Of a stretch of DNA of 64,000 nucleotides, positions 18,247 to 27,005 are shown in pieces (position 1 is the first letter of the stretch; every line of letters begins with the position of its first letter). The stretch comes from Paracoccus albus (GTDB taxonomy: Bacteria; Pseudomonadota; Alphaproteobacteria; Rhodobacterales; Rhodobacteraceae), in the NCBI RefSeq assembly GCF_027913035.1, contig NZ_CP115775.1, forward strand, positions 2,823,501-2,887,500, read 5' to 3'. The notes beneath the pieces are model-generated. The model saw only the letters and a list, made by a program, of their open reading frames with translations. It ran no database searches and was not told the DNA's origin. Made by a program: the position numbers and the translations under genes.

Positions 18247-19560
18247 ATGAAATTCTTGACGACCACCGCATTGGTTGTCGGCGGCTCGATCGTGGCGGGC
18301 ACCGCCATTGCGCAGGAGTTGCCGGGAACATTTGATGGCGTGACCGTTCAGGCCAAGCTGATCGGCGGCCAACAGTATGAGGCGCTTTACGCACGCATCG
18401 CAGAATGGGAAGCCGCGACCGGCGCAACGGTCGAGGTGATCTCGAAAAAGAACCATTTCGAACTGGACCGCGAAATCAAATCGGACATCGCGACCGGCCA
18501 GCTTGGCTGGTGTGTGGGATCGAACCACTCGTCCTTCGCGCCGCAATATCCCGGCATCTATGCCGACCTGCGCGGTCTGCTGCCGGAAGACGCACTGGCC
18601 GACTTCGTGCCGGCCACGCTTGACGCAGCGACGCTGGAAGACAAGCTGGTGATGCTGCCCCGCGCCCAGTTCGATGTATCCGCCGTCTACTACCAGAAAT
18701 CGCTGTATGAGGACGAGGAGAACAAAACCGCGTTCCAGGAAGAATACGGCTATGATCTGGCCCCGCCGGACACATGGGAACAGCTTTCGGATCAGGCAAA
18801 ATTCTTCGCGAACCCGCCAGATTTCTACGGCACGCAATATGCCGGCAAGGAAGAGGCAATTGTTGGTCGCTTCTACGAAATGCTGCTGTCCAACGGTGGT
18901 GAATATCTGGACGCGGACGGACGCCCCGCCTTCAATTCGGAAGCAGGCGCGACAACGCTACAATGGTTCGTCGATCTGTACGAAGCCGGTGCGGTCCCGA
19001 ATGGTGTTCCAAACTATCTTTGGGATGACCTCGGGCAGGGTTTTGCTTCGGGCACTGTCGCCATCGACCATGACTGGCCCGGCTGGATGGGCTTTTTCAA
19101 TGACTCGGCCTCCAGCAAGGTCGCGGGCAATGTCGGCGTCGCACCGCCGCCCAAAGGCACATCGGGTGCACGCAGCGGCTGGTCCGGTTTCCACGGATTT
19201 TCCGTCACAGAAGATTGCGGCAACAAGGAAGCGGCAGCATCACTTGTCTGGTTCCTGACGAATGAGGACAGCCAGAAGTTGGAAAGCTCTGCCGGGCCGC
19301 TGCCGACCCGCAATTCGGTGTGGGAACACGTCATCGCAGAAGCGCAGGACGATCCTTACCGGGCAGAAGCGCTTGCTGCCTTCCAGACCGCATCCGAAGG
19401 TGCCTATCCCGTCCCGCGCACGCCAAGCTGGATCGAGATCACCAACGCAGTCTACCCCGAACTTCAGGCCGCAATCCTAGGCGACAAATCGGTGCAGGAC
19501 GCGCTCGACACCGCCGCCGAGGAAGCGACCATCGTGCTTGAGGACGCGGGCGAACTTTAA
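18247..19560 (+). CDS. Sugar ABC transporter substrate-binding protein (family 1)
   Basis: A 437-residue periplasmic binding protein. Residues 1-22 are a signal peptide ending TAIAQ; the mature protein has family 1 features, with DREIKSDIATGQLGWC near the N-lobe and the C-terminal TPSWIEITNAVYPELQAAILG. The ATG at 18247 is set by the GGGAGGATAAT sequence before it and by the signal peptide; an open frame starting at 18175 is not supported. It captures the sugar for the two permeases and ATPase downstream. L-fucose or a fucoside is inferred from the enzymes. Confidence 0.88.
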   Translation: MKFLTTTALVVGGSIVAGTAIAQELPGTFDGVTVQAKLIGGQQYEALYARIAEWEAATGATVEVISKKNHFELDREIKSDIATGQLGWCVGSNHSSFAPQYPGIYADLRGLLPEDALADFVPATLDAATLEDKLVMLPRAQFDVSAVYYQKSLYEDEENKTAFQEEYGYDLAPPDTWEQLSDQAKFFANPPDFYGTQYAGKEEAIVGRFYEMLLSNGGEYLDADGRPAFNSEAGATTLQWFVDLYEAGAVPNGVPNYLWDDLGQGFASGTVAIDHDWPGWMGFFNDSASSKVAGNVGVAPPPKGTSGARSGWSGFHGFSVTEDCGNKEAAASLVWFLTNEDSQKLESSAGPLPTRNSVWEHVIAEAQDDPYRAEALAAFQTASEGAYPVPRTPSWIEITNAVYPELQAAILGDKSVQDALDTAAEEATIVLEDAGEL

Positions 19561-19569
19561 AATCACAAC

Positions 19570-19590
19570 AGGGGGCGGTCGGCGCCCCCT
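19570..19590 (+). terminator. Hairpin between binding-protein and permease genes
   Basis: AGGGGGC (19570-19576) pairs with GCCCCCT (19584-19590) around a 7-nt loop, 10 bp after the binding-protein stop. The following bases are not a T-run. Hairpins placed here commonly protect the upstream mRNA and lower permease expression. Confidence 0.6.
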
Positions 19591-19620
19591 GCCTTCATTC
19601 CACGGCTGGGCCGAAACGCG

Positions 19621-20517
19621 ATGAAACCCTGGCGAATGCCTCCGCATATTCTTCTGCTGTTGCCTGCGCTTCTTGTGCTGGCAGCCGTGGTGGTTTTGCC
19701 GCTCTTACTGTCGCTGTGGTCCAGCATGACACCGTTCCGGCTGACGCGCCCGGATTCGATTTACGATTTCATCGGCCTTCGCAACTACTCACGCTTGATG
19801 AGCGACGGAACCTTCTGGGCGGCATTCGGACGAACGGTCCTGCTGCTGACCCTGGCGCTGAATCTGGAGATGCTGCTTGGGCTTGGACTGGCGCTGCTGA
19901 TCGAGCGGGCCAGCCGGGGGCAGCGCATCCTTCGCACGCTGCTGATGTTCCCGATGATGTTCTCGCCCGTATTGGTGGGCTTTCAGTTCAAGTTCATGTT
20001 TAACGACAATATCGGACTGGTGAACAATACGCTGCAATCGCTCGGGCTGACCGATCAGGCAATCCCCTGGCTGATTGATCAGAATCTGGCCTTCTTCTCG
20101 ATCCTTGTCGCGGAAATCTGGTCGTCGACGTCCGTTTTCGCGATCTTCATCCTGGCCGGTCTGATGGCCATGCCGCGCGACCCGTTGGAGGCAGCGCGGG
20201 TGGATGGCTGCACACCGTGGCAGACTTTCCGCTATGTCACATGGCCCTTCCTGATGCCTTTTGCCTTCATTGCCATGACGATCAGGTCGCTGGATGTCGC
20301 GCGCGCCTATGACATCATCAAGATCATGACGGATGGCGGCCCCGCCCGCCGGACAGAGGTCTTGTGGACGCTGATCGCCCGCACCGGCTATTCGGATGCG
20401 CGGATGGGGATGGCCAATGCGATGGCTTACATTGCCATCCTTTTGTCGATCCTGTTCACGGTGATCTTTTTCCGCAAACTCGCCCAATCGCGCGAACAGA
20501 TCGCGGCGGAGTGGTAG
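19621..20517 (+). CDS. Sugar ABC transporter permease (MalF/UgpA type)
   Basis: A 298-residue inner-membrane protein with six predicted helices and the permease EAA loop EAARVDGCTPWQTFRYVTWPFL near 196-217, which contacts the ATPase. It is the first of two different permeases. The next gene begins 2 bp after its stop, so both are co-translated. Confidence 0.9.
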   Translation: MKPWRMPPHILLLLPALLVLAAVVVLPLLLSLWSSMTPFRLTRPDSIYDFIGLRNYSRLMSDGTFWAAFGRTVLLLTLALNLEMLLGLGLALLIERASRGQRILRTLLMFPMMFSPVLVGFQFKFMFNDNIGLVNNTLQSLGLTDQAIPWLIDQNLAFFSILVAEIWSSTSVFAIFILAGLMAMPRDPLEAARVDGCTPWQTFRYVTWPFLMPFAFIAMTIRSLDVARAYDIIKIMTDGGPARRTEVLWTLIARTGYSDARMGMANAMAYIAILLSILFTVIFFRKLAQSREQIAAEW

Positions 20518-20519
20518 GC

Positions 20520-21386
20520 ATGGACGCCAACAGATCATCACGCATCCGCAAACGCCTGACCCGCTGGGGTCTGAATCTGGCGTTGTTCATCGCCATGGCG
20601 ATCATCTGCCTGCCCGGTCTGTGGATCGTCCTGAACTCTCTGCGCCCGACGGTCGAGATCATGGCAAAACCGCCCGTCTGGATACCCAGAGAGCTGAACT
20701 TTGAGGCTTATGTCGCCATGTTCTCGGGCGTCGGTTCGGGCGGCATTCCGGTCATCGACTACTTCCGAAACTCGATCATTATCGCGGTGACCTCGACGGT
20801 GATTGCACTCGCAATCGGCATGTCTGGCGGCTACGCCTTTGCCCGCTATCGTTTCCGCGGAAAATCCGGCTGGTTCCTTGGCCTGATGCTGACACGAACT
20901 GTTCCGGGCATCGCCCTGTCACTGCCGCTGTTCTTCGTCTATGCGCGACTTGGCATCATCGACACGCATTTCGGCCTGATCCTTGCCTATGTCGCGATGA
21001 ACGTGCCCTTTACCATCTGGCTGATCGACGGTTTCTTCCGTCAGGTGCCGAAGGACCTGGCAGAGGCCGCCCAGATTGACGGCTGCACCCGCTGGCAGGC
21101 CTTCTGGCAGGTCGAGTTTCCGCTTGCGCGCCCGGGCATCGCAAGCGCGGGCATCTTCGCCTTTCTGACAGCCTGGAACGAATTCGCGCTCGCCTCGCAA
21201 CTGACACGCTCAACAAACAGCAAGACGCTGCCGGTCGGGCTGCTGGACTATACCGCCGAATTTACCATCGACTGGCGCGGCATGTGCGCACTTGCCGTGG
21301 TGATGATCGTGCCGGCCCTGGCTCTCACCTATGCGGTTCAAAAACATCTCGTCTCTGGCCTGACCGCCGGTGCCGTGAAGGGATAG
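20520..21386 (+). CDS. Sugar ABC transporter permease (MalG/UgpE type)
   Basis: A 288-residue second permease with six predicted membrane helices and the EAA loop EAAQIDGCTRWQAFWQVEFPLA near 181-202. The end LTYAVQKHLVSGLTAGAVKG is the usual MalG-type tail. The start at 20520 is the ATG directly after the preceding gene's TAG; a longer open frame into the first permease is not real. Confidence 0.9.
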   Translation: MDANRSSRIRKRLTRWGLNLALFIAMAIICLPGLWIVLNSLRPTVEIMAKPPVWIPRELNFEAYVAMFSGVGSGGIPVIDYFRNSIIIAVTSTVIALAIGMSGGYAFARYRFRGKSGWFLGLMLTRTVPGIALSLPLFFVYARLGIIDTHFGLILAYVAMNVPFTIWLIDGFFRQVPKDLAEAAQIDGCTRWQAFWQVEFPLARPGIASAGIFAFLTAWNEFALASQLTRSTNSKTLPVGLLDYTAEFTIDWRGMCALAVVMIVPALALTYAVQKHLVSGLTAGAVKG

Positions 21387-21390
21387 GAAA

Positions 21391-22485
21391 ATGGCCGACC
21401 TGACACTTGCAAAGCTCGACAAGAAATATGGCGCTTTCCACGCTGTGAAGGGGATCGACCTTGCCGTCGAGGATGGCGAGTTCGTCGCGCTTGTCGGGCC
21501 CTCTGGCTGCGGCAAATCCACAACTTTACGCATGATTGCCGGGCTGGAGGAAATATCCGGCGGCGATATTCTGATCGGCGAACGTCTGGTCAACGATCTG
21601 CCGCCGCGGCAGCGCAATATCTCTATGGTGTTCCAGTCATATGCACTCTACCCGCACATGACCGTGCGTGAAAATATGGGTTTCACCCTGAAAATCGCAA
21701 AACGTCCCCAGTCGGAAATCGACACCGCCGTCGATGAGGCCGCTCGGGCGTTGGAGATTGAGGCACTTCTGGACCGCCGTCCGGCGCAGCTATCGGGTGG
21801 TCAGCGTCAGCGCGTGGCGATGGGCCGGGCCATTGTGCGCAGCCCCGATGTCTTTTTGTTTGATGAACCGCTGTCCAACCTCGACGCGAAGCTGCGCGGC
21901 CAGATGCGGACAGAAATCAAGAAGCTTCACGCCCGCCTTGGCGCGACGGTCGTGTACGTTACTCACGATCAGGTAGAGGCAATGACGCTGGCCGACCGCA
22001 TCGTCATCATGCGCGACGGCAATATCGAACAGGCAGGAACCCCGGACGAGGTGTTCAATTATCCCGCCACGCAGTTCGTCGCAGGTTTCATTGGATCGCC
22101 ACCAATGAACATGGCCGAGGCAGAGGTTCGCGGCGGACGTCTTCAATTTGCCGAAGGGGCGGAGCTGCCTGTGCCTGCGACCTATGCCGATCGCGTCACC
22201 GAAGGTCAGAGGGTGATATTTGGCCTGCGTCCCGACGACATCTACCCCGAGGGCCACGGACTGCACACCGGAACAGAGGTAGAGACACGCCCCCTGGAAG
22301 TCATACTGACCGAGCCGCTTGGCAACGAAACCCTGCTTTTCATCCGCTTCGCGGGCGCCGAATGGACAAGCCGGATGCTGAATCCACGGCCGATCCGCAG
22401 TGGAACAGCACTGGATTTTCAGTTCGATCTGTCTCGCGCGCACCTGTTTGACGCCAGCACCGGCCAAAGCCTGAGGGCGACCTGA
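21391..22485 (+). CDS. Sugar ABC transporter ATP-binding protein (UgpC/MsmK type)
   Basis: A 364-residue ATPase. Walker A GPSGCGKST is at about 36-44, the signature LSGGQRQRVAMGRA near 134-147, Walker B VFLFDEPLSNLD near 154-165 and the switch histidine in VTHDQVEA. The C-terminal about 120 residues are a TOBE/OB regulatory domain, as in MalK-type proteins. It powers the importer encoded just upstream. Its TGA overlaps the ATG of the next enzyme gene. Confidence 0.92.
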   Translation: MADLTLAKLDKKYGAFHAVKGIDLAVEDGEFVALVGPSGCGKSTTLRMIAGLEEISGGDILIGERLVNDLPPRQRNISMVFQSYALYPHMTVRENMGFTLKIAKRPQSEIDTAVDEAARALEIEALLDRRPAQLSGGQRQRVAMGRAIVRSPDVFLFDEPLSNLDAKLRGQMRTEIKKLHARLGATVVYVTHDQVEAMTLADRIVIMRDGNIEQAGTPDEVFNYPATQFVAGFIGSPPMNMAEAEVRGGRLQFAEGAELPVPATYADRVTEGQRVIFGLRPDDIYPEGHGLHTGTEVETRPLEVILTEPLGNETLLFIRFAGAEWTSRMLNPRPIRSGTALDFQFDLSRAHLFDASTGQSLRAT

Positions 22486-23606
22486 TGGCCCGGATCGAGC
22501 GCATCGAACTGGCAATGGTCGACCTTGCGCCCAAGGTCGAACGCCGCGATGCGATTCAAAGCTTTGTCAGTCAGGAAACCCCGCTTGTCACCATCACGGA
22601 CAGCGATGGCGCAACCGGGACGGGCTATTCCTATACCATCGGCACCGGCGGGTCGTCGGTCATGCGATTGCTGGCCGATCACCTTTGCCCGCATCTGATT
22701 GGCCGTGACGCGACCGAGGTAGAGGCGATCTGGCATGAGCTGGAATTTCTGACCCACGCCACCACAATTGGCGCGATTACCTCGATTGCTCTGGCCGCCA
22801 TCGATACTGCGCTTTGGGATCTGCGCTGCCGCAAGGCCGGGCTGCCCCTGTGGCGTATGGCCGGGGGCGCGCGGCCATCGGCGCCGTGCTACACGACGGA
22901 AGGCGGCTGGCTGCATCTGCCTGTCGAAGCCATCGTCGATGACGCTCTGAACGCCAAGGCGCAAGGCTTCACCGGATCTAAGGTCAAGATAGGCCGCCCG
23001 GTAATCGCCGAGGATGTGGCCAGAATCGCCGCCCTGCGCGAGGCGGTGGGTGACGGCTATGAGATCATGACCGACGCTAATCAGGGCTTTGCCCGCGACA
23101 GCGCACGCCGCCGCGCCGAGGCATTGTCGCCTTTCAACCTCGCATGGATAGAAGAGCCACTGCCAGCCGATGATATCGCAGGTCACGTCTCGCTTGCGCA
23201 ATCTACCGCCATCCCGATTGCCGTGGGTGAATCACTCTACTCAATCCGACATTTCGCAGAATACGCCGCCCGCGACGCCTGCGGGATCATTCAGGTCGAT
23301 GCAGGCCGGATCGGCGGCATCACCCCCTGGCTGAAGGTCGCCCATATGGCGGAGGGCTTCGACATCCCCGTCTGCCCGCATTTCCTGATGGAGCTGCATG
23401 TCAGCCTGGTCTGCGCGGTCCAGAATGGCCGCTATGTCGAATATATCCCGCAGCTGGATGAGATCACCCGTTCTGGCCTGCGCATCGAGGGTGGACAAGC
23501 CTACGCACCCGAAAGCCCCGGAATTGGGATCGACTGGGATCAGGATGCCATCGCCGCGCGCGCGATAGCGGAATTCAATCGCTCAATCACGGAGGCCGCA
23601 GCATGA
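22485..23606 (+). CDS. Enolase-superfamily acid-sugar dehydratase (mandelate racemase-like)
   Basis: A 373-residue enolase-superfamily enzyme. The barrel carries the KxK base motif (SKVKIG near 165), metal ligands in DANQGF, EEPLPADD and GESLYS, and a possible general acid in CPHFLMELH. It is a different branch from the FucD homologue at 27002, so the operon encodes two acid-sugar dehydratases or a dehydratase and an epimerase/racemase. It begins inside the ATPase stop codon and overlaps the mutarotase gene by 4 bp. The acid-sugar substrate is not resolved. Confidence 0.8.
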   Translation: MARIERIELAMVDLAPKVERRDAIQSFVSQETPLVTITDSDGATGTGYSYTIGTGGSSVMRLLADHLCPHLIGRDATEVEAIWHELEFLTHATTIGAITSIALAAIDTALWDLRCRKAGLPLWRMAGGARPSAPCYTTEGGWLHLPVEAIVDDALNAKAQGFTGSKVKIGRPVIAEDVARIAALREAVGDGYEIMTDANQGFARDSARRRAEALSPFNLAWIEEPLPADDIAGHVSLAQSTAIPIAVGESLYSIRHFAEYAARDACGIIQVDAGRIGGITPWLKVAHMAEGFDIPVCPHFLMELHVSLVCAVQNGRYVEYIPQLDEITRSGLRIEGGQAYAPESPGIGIDWDQDAIAARAIAEFNRSITEAAA

Positions 23607-23932
23607 TCCGCATGGGATCCGTCATCGCCCTCGCGCCGGAGAAGATTGAGGAATACAAGAAGCTCCACGCCAATGCATGGCCCGGCGTGCTGAAGACCAT
23701 AACCGACTGCAACATCCGCAACTATGTGATCTATCTGCGCGAGCCGGAGAATTTGCTCTTCTCGCATTTCGAATATCACGGTGATGATTGGGCGGCCGAT
23801 CAGGCAAAGATGGCCGCCGATCCCGTGACACAGGACTGGTGGGCCGTTTGCGAGCCCTGCCAACGCCCGCTCGACAGCGCGAAGGAGGGCGAATGGTGGG
23901 CGCCGATGGAAGAGGTGTTCTTCCATGAATGA
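23603..23932 (+). CDS. Sugar mutarotase of the L-rhamnose mutarotase family
   Basis: A 109-residue protein beginning MIRMGSVIALAPEKIEEYKK, with NIRNYVIYLREPENLLFSHFEY and QDWWAVCEPCQRPL, which are characteristic of the RhaM/YiiL family. These small dimers speed the alpha-beta interconversion of deoxyhexose pyranoses. In fucose clusters the family member acts on L-fucose, which is the likelier substrate here because no rhamnose isomerase or kinase genes are present. It overlaps both neighbours. Confidence 0.85.
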   Translation: MIRMGSVIALAPEKIEEYKKLHANAWPGVLKTITDCNIRNYVIYLREPENLLFSHFEYHGDDWAADQAKMAADPVTQDWWAVCEPCQRPLDSAKEGEWWAPMEEVFFHE

Positions 23933-24971
23933 TAGCTCTGCCCTGCGCCAGCAATGGCCCGAGCCTTCCGTCCGAAGGCCGATCGTGATTTTCGGCGCGG
24001 GCTCTATCGTGCGTGACGCTCATCTGCCTGCCTACGAAAAGGGCGGGTATGAGATCGCGGGGATCTATGACCCGGACAGTGAAAAAGCCGCGGAACTGGG
24101 CCACCATGCCTTCACATCCATAGAAGACGCGGCATCCGTCGAAGGCGCGGTGTTTGATCTTGCGACACCGCCTGCGGCACATGCCGAGTTGCTGTCGGTT
24201 CTGCCAGAAGGCGCGCCGGTGCTGATCCAGAAGCCGATGGGCATGGATCTGTCCGGCGCGACTGAAATCCTGAAGATTTGTCGGAAACGCAGCCTGTTGG
24301 CGGCGGTGAATTTTCAGCTTCGCTTCGCACCCATGATGCTCGCCCTGCGCGATGCCATCGAAAGGGGTTGGCTGGGCGAGATCGTCGAAATCGAAATGCA
24401 CGGCGTCATGGCCACACCGTGGAGCCTTTGGGCCTTTCTGGACGGCCTTCCACGGATCGAGATGACCATGCATTCGATCCACTATCTTGACAGTATCCGT
24501 ATGTTGCTGGGTGACCCCGAAGGCATACACGCCAAAAGCATCGGTCACCCGGCCCACGAGGTCGCGCAGACAAGAACCTCTGCCATTCTCGACTATGGGG
24601 ATCGGATCCGCTGCACATTATCTGTCAATCACGACTGGAACTATGGCCGCCCGCATCAGGCCTGCGACATGCGCATAGCGGGCACGGAAGGTGCGGCCTA
24701 TCTGAAGCTTGGCGTCAATCTCGACTACCCGAAGGGTGAGCCGGATATCCTTCAAATCAAGCCGAAGGGCAATGATTGGCAGAATGTGGTTCTGAAGGGA
24801 ACGTGGTTCCCCGATGCCTTCACCGGACGAATGCACAACCTGCAACGCGCCATCGCTGGCGAGGAAGCGCTTGTGTCATCGGTCGAGGATGCGTGGAGAA
24901 CAATGGCGCTTGTAGAAGCGGCCTATACGTCCTCCGCCCAGCCAGCGACATCAATCGAAAGCCCGCCCTGA
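23925..24971 (+). CDS. Gfo/Idh/MocA-family oxidoreductase
   Basis: A 348-residue NAD(P)-dependent dehydrogenase. The Rossmann fold begins [29 protein letters not shown] and IQKPMG near 98-103 matches the EKP motif region. The C-terminal half is the usual mixed sheet. No dedicated L-fucose 1-dehydrogenase of another family is visible in the cluster, so this protein is the best candidate for the first oxidation (sugar to lactone). It overlaps the mutarotase and MaoC genes. Confidence 0.82.
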   Translation: MNDSSALRQQWPEPSVRRPIVIFGAGSIVRDAHLPAYEKGGYEIAGIYDPDSEKAAELGHHAFTSIEDAASVEGAVFDLATPPAAHAELLSVLPEGAPVLIQKPMGMDLSGATEILKICRKRSLLAAVNFQLRFAPMMLALRDAIERGWLGEIVEIEMHGVMATPWSLWAFLDGLPRIEMTMHSIHYLDSIRMLLGDPEGIHAKSIGHPAHEVAQTRTSAILDYGDRIRCTLSVNHDWNYGRPHQACDMRIAGTEGAAYLKLGVNLDYPKGEPDILQIKPKGNDWQNVVLKGTWFPDAFTGRMHNLQRAIAGEEALVSSVEDAWRTMALVEAAYTSSAQPATSIESPP

Positions 24972-25420
24972 TGGAAATCATCCGCTATTTTGACGAGATC
25001 GAGATCGGCGAAAGCCGCATGACCTTCGGCCGTACGATCACCGAGACCGATTTCGTGGTCCATGCCGGCCATACCGGCGACTTCTTTCCGCATCACATGG
25101 ACGCGGTTTTCATGGCTGACAGCGAATTCGGCGGGCGCATCGCGCATGGCACAATGGTCTTTGCCATCGGGATCGGGCTGACTGCGACAGTCATCAACCC
25201 TGTCGCGTTCTCCTATGGATACGACAGGCTACGCTTCATTCGCCCGGTTTTCATAGGAGATACAATCCGCACCCGTGTGACCGCCGCGCGGAAAGAGGAC
25301 GATCCGAAGCGCAGGGATTCCGGCCGGTTGTTCGAAAAGGTCGAGGTCCTGAACCAGCATGATGAAGTCGTGCTGGCCTGCGAACATATCTACATCATCC
25401 AGAAGAAGGAGGCGGCATGA
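24971..25420 (+). CDS. MaoC-family (R)-specific hydratase/dehydratase
   Basis: A 149-residue single hot-dog domain. The hydratase catalytic pair is visible as Asp37 and His42 in [11 protein letters not shown], followed by the [16 protein letters not shown] helix. The ATG overlaps the previous stop codon; a longer open frame upstream is a shadow. MaoC proteins hydrate enoyl-CoA esters. Its presence in a sugar-acid operon is odd and fits the CoA transferase at 14159 better than the fucose route itself. Confidence 0.82.
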   Translation: MEIIRYFDEIEIGESRMTFGRTITETDFVVHAGHTGDFFPHHMDAVFMADSEFGGRIAHGTMVFAIGIGLTATVINPVAFSYGYDRLRFIRPVFIGDTIRTRVTAARKEDDPKRRDSGRLFEKVEVLNQHDEVVLACEHIYIIQKKEAA

Positions 25421-26148
25421 CCGACCTGGCTGGCAAGACAATCCTGATCACCGCCGCCGCGCAGGGCATCGGACGCGCCACAGCAGAGGCTTTCGCCCGT
25501 GTCGGTGCAACGGTCCATGCGACCGACATTAATGAGGCAGGGCTGAAAGCTCTGAATGATATCGCCGGTATCACCACCCACCGGCTGGACGTGCTGGATG
25601 ATACCGCCGTCAAGGCGCTCGTGGCGGAGATCGGACCTGTAGACGTGCTGTTCAATTGCGCCGGTGTCGTACATGGCGGCAATGTGCTGGACATGCCCGA
25701 CAGCGACCTGGACTTCGCATTCGATCTGAATGTCCGCTCAATGGTACGCACGATCCGCGCCGTGCTGCCCGCCATGCTGGAACGCGGCGAGGGCTGCATC
25801 ATCAATATGAGCTCTGTCGCAAGCTCTATCAAAGGGGTGCCCAACCGCTTTGCCTACAGCACGACAAAGGCAGCCGTTCTGGGGCTGACCAAAGCCATTG
25901 CGGCCGATTTCGTGACGCAGGGCATCCGCTGCAATGCGATCTGTCCGGGTACGGTCCAGTCACCCTCGCTGGACGAAAGGCTGTCAGCGACCGGCGATTA
26001 CGACAAGGCGCGTCGGGACTTCATTGCCCGTCAGCCGATGGGACGGATCGGCGAGGCCGAGGAAATCGCCGATCTGGCCCTGTATCTTGCTGGCGCAACC
26101 TATACCACTGGACAGGCCGTCTGCATCGACGGCGGCTGGACGATTTAA
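25417..26148 (+). CDS. SDR dehydrogenase, likely 2-keto-3-deoxy-L-fuconate dehydrogenase
   Basis: A 243-residue classical SDR with TAAAQGIG at about 12-19, the shortened NCAG motif, serines in NMSSVASS and the YSTTKAAV active-site segment near 148. It ends [15 protein letters not shown]. Its position directly before an FAH-family hydrolase and an L-fuconate dehydratase homologue matches the non-phosphorylative L-fucose route, where this enzyme oxidises C4 of 2-keto-3-deoxy-L-fuconate with NAD. It overlaps the MaoC gene by 4 bp. Confidence 0.83.
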   Translation: MTDLAGKTILITAAAQGIGRATAEAFARVGATVHATDINEAGLKALNDIAGITTHRLDVLDDTAVKALVAEIGPVDVLFNCAGVVHGGNVLDMPDSDLDFAFDLNVRSMVRTIRAVLPAMLERGEGCIINMSSVASSIKGVPNRFAYSTTKAAVLGLTKAIAADFVTQGIRCNAICPGTVQSPSLDERLSATGDYDKARRDFIARQPMGRIGEAEEIADLALYLAGATYTTGQAVCIDGGWTI

Positions 26149-26159
26149 GGAGTTCACTT

Positions 26160-27005
26160 ATGAAGCTTGTACGTTTTGGGACGGCTGGCGCCGAAAAGCC
26201 CGGCATGATTGATGCGGATGGCAATATCCGCGACCTGTCAGCCCATATCAGTGATATTGCGGGCAAAGATATCGACCCCGCCCGCCTTGCAGAGCTTGCG
26301 CAGGTCGATCCGGCCTCTTTGCCGCTGGTCGAAGGCAATCCGCGGCTGGGGCCATGCGTCGGCGGAACGGGCAAGTTCATCTGCATCGGGCTGAACTATT
26401 CCGACCACGCGGCCGAGACAGGCGCTCAGGTCCCGGAAGAGCCGATCATCTTCATGAAAGCGACATCGGCCATTTGCGGGCCGAATGATCCGATCATCAT
26501 CCCACGCGGTTCGGAAAAGACCGATTGGGAGGTAGAGCTTGCGATCATCATCGGCAAGCACGCCAAATACGTGTCCGAAGCAGATGCGCTCGACTATGTC
26601 GCCGGATATGCCGTGACCAACGACGTGTCAGAGCGCGCCTTCCAGATCGAGCGTTCGGGCCAATGGACCAAGGGCAAAAGCTGCGACAATTTCGGTCAGA
26701 TCGGCCCGTGGCTGGTGACCAAGGATGAAATAGCGGATCCCCAGAATCTGGGAATGTGGCTGACGGTGAATGGCGAGAAGATGCAGGATGGCACCTCGTC
26801 CACGATGGTTTTCGGTGTCGTTCAGCTTGTCAGCTATCTGTCGCAGTTCATGTCGCTGCATCCCGGTGATGTCATTTCGACCGGCACGCCGCCGGGTGTG
26901 GGCCTTGGGATGAAACCGCCGCGTTTCCTGAAGGCGGGCGACGTTGTCGAACTTGGCATCGAAGGGCTGGGTCAGCAGCGCCAGGACGTGGTTGCCGATA
27001 AATGA
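26160..27005 (+). CDS. Fumarylacetoacetate hydrolase-family protein, likely 2,4-diketo-3-deoxy-L-fuconate hydrolase
   Basis: A 281-residue FAH-fold enzyme. It has the signature stretch CIGLNYSDHAAETGAQVPEE near 77-96 and metal/active-site regions DWEVELAIIIG, GKSCDNFGQIGPWLVT and STGTPPGVGLGMKPP. AAGGAG precedes the ATG at 26160. In the L-fucose pathway this enzyme cleaves the diketo acid to pyruvate and L-lactate. It overlaps the dehydratase gene by 4 bp, so the pathway enzymes are translationally coupled. Confidence 0.87.
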   Translation: MKLVRFGTAGAEKPGMIDADGNIRDLSAHISDIAGKDIDPARLAELAQVDPASLPLVEGNPRLGPCVGGTGKFICIGLNYSDHAAETGAQVPEEPIIFMKATSAICGPNDPIIIPRGSEKTDWEVELAIIIGKHAKYVSEADALDYVAGYAVTNDVSERAFQIERSGQWTKGKSCDNFGQIGPWLVTKDEIADPQNLGMWLTVNGEKMQDGTSSTMVFGVVQLVSYLSQFMSLHPGDVISTGTPPGVGLGMKPPRFLKAGDVVELGIEGLGQQRQDVVADK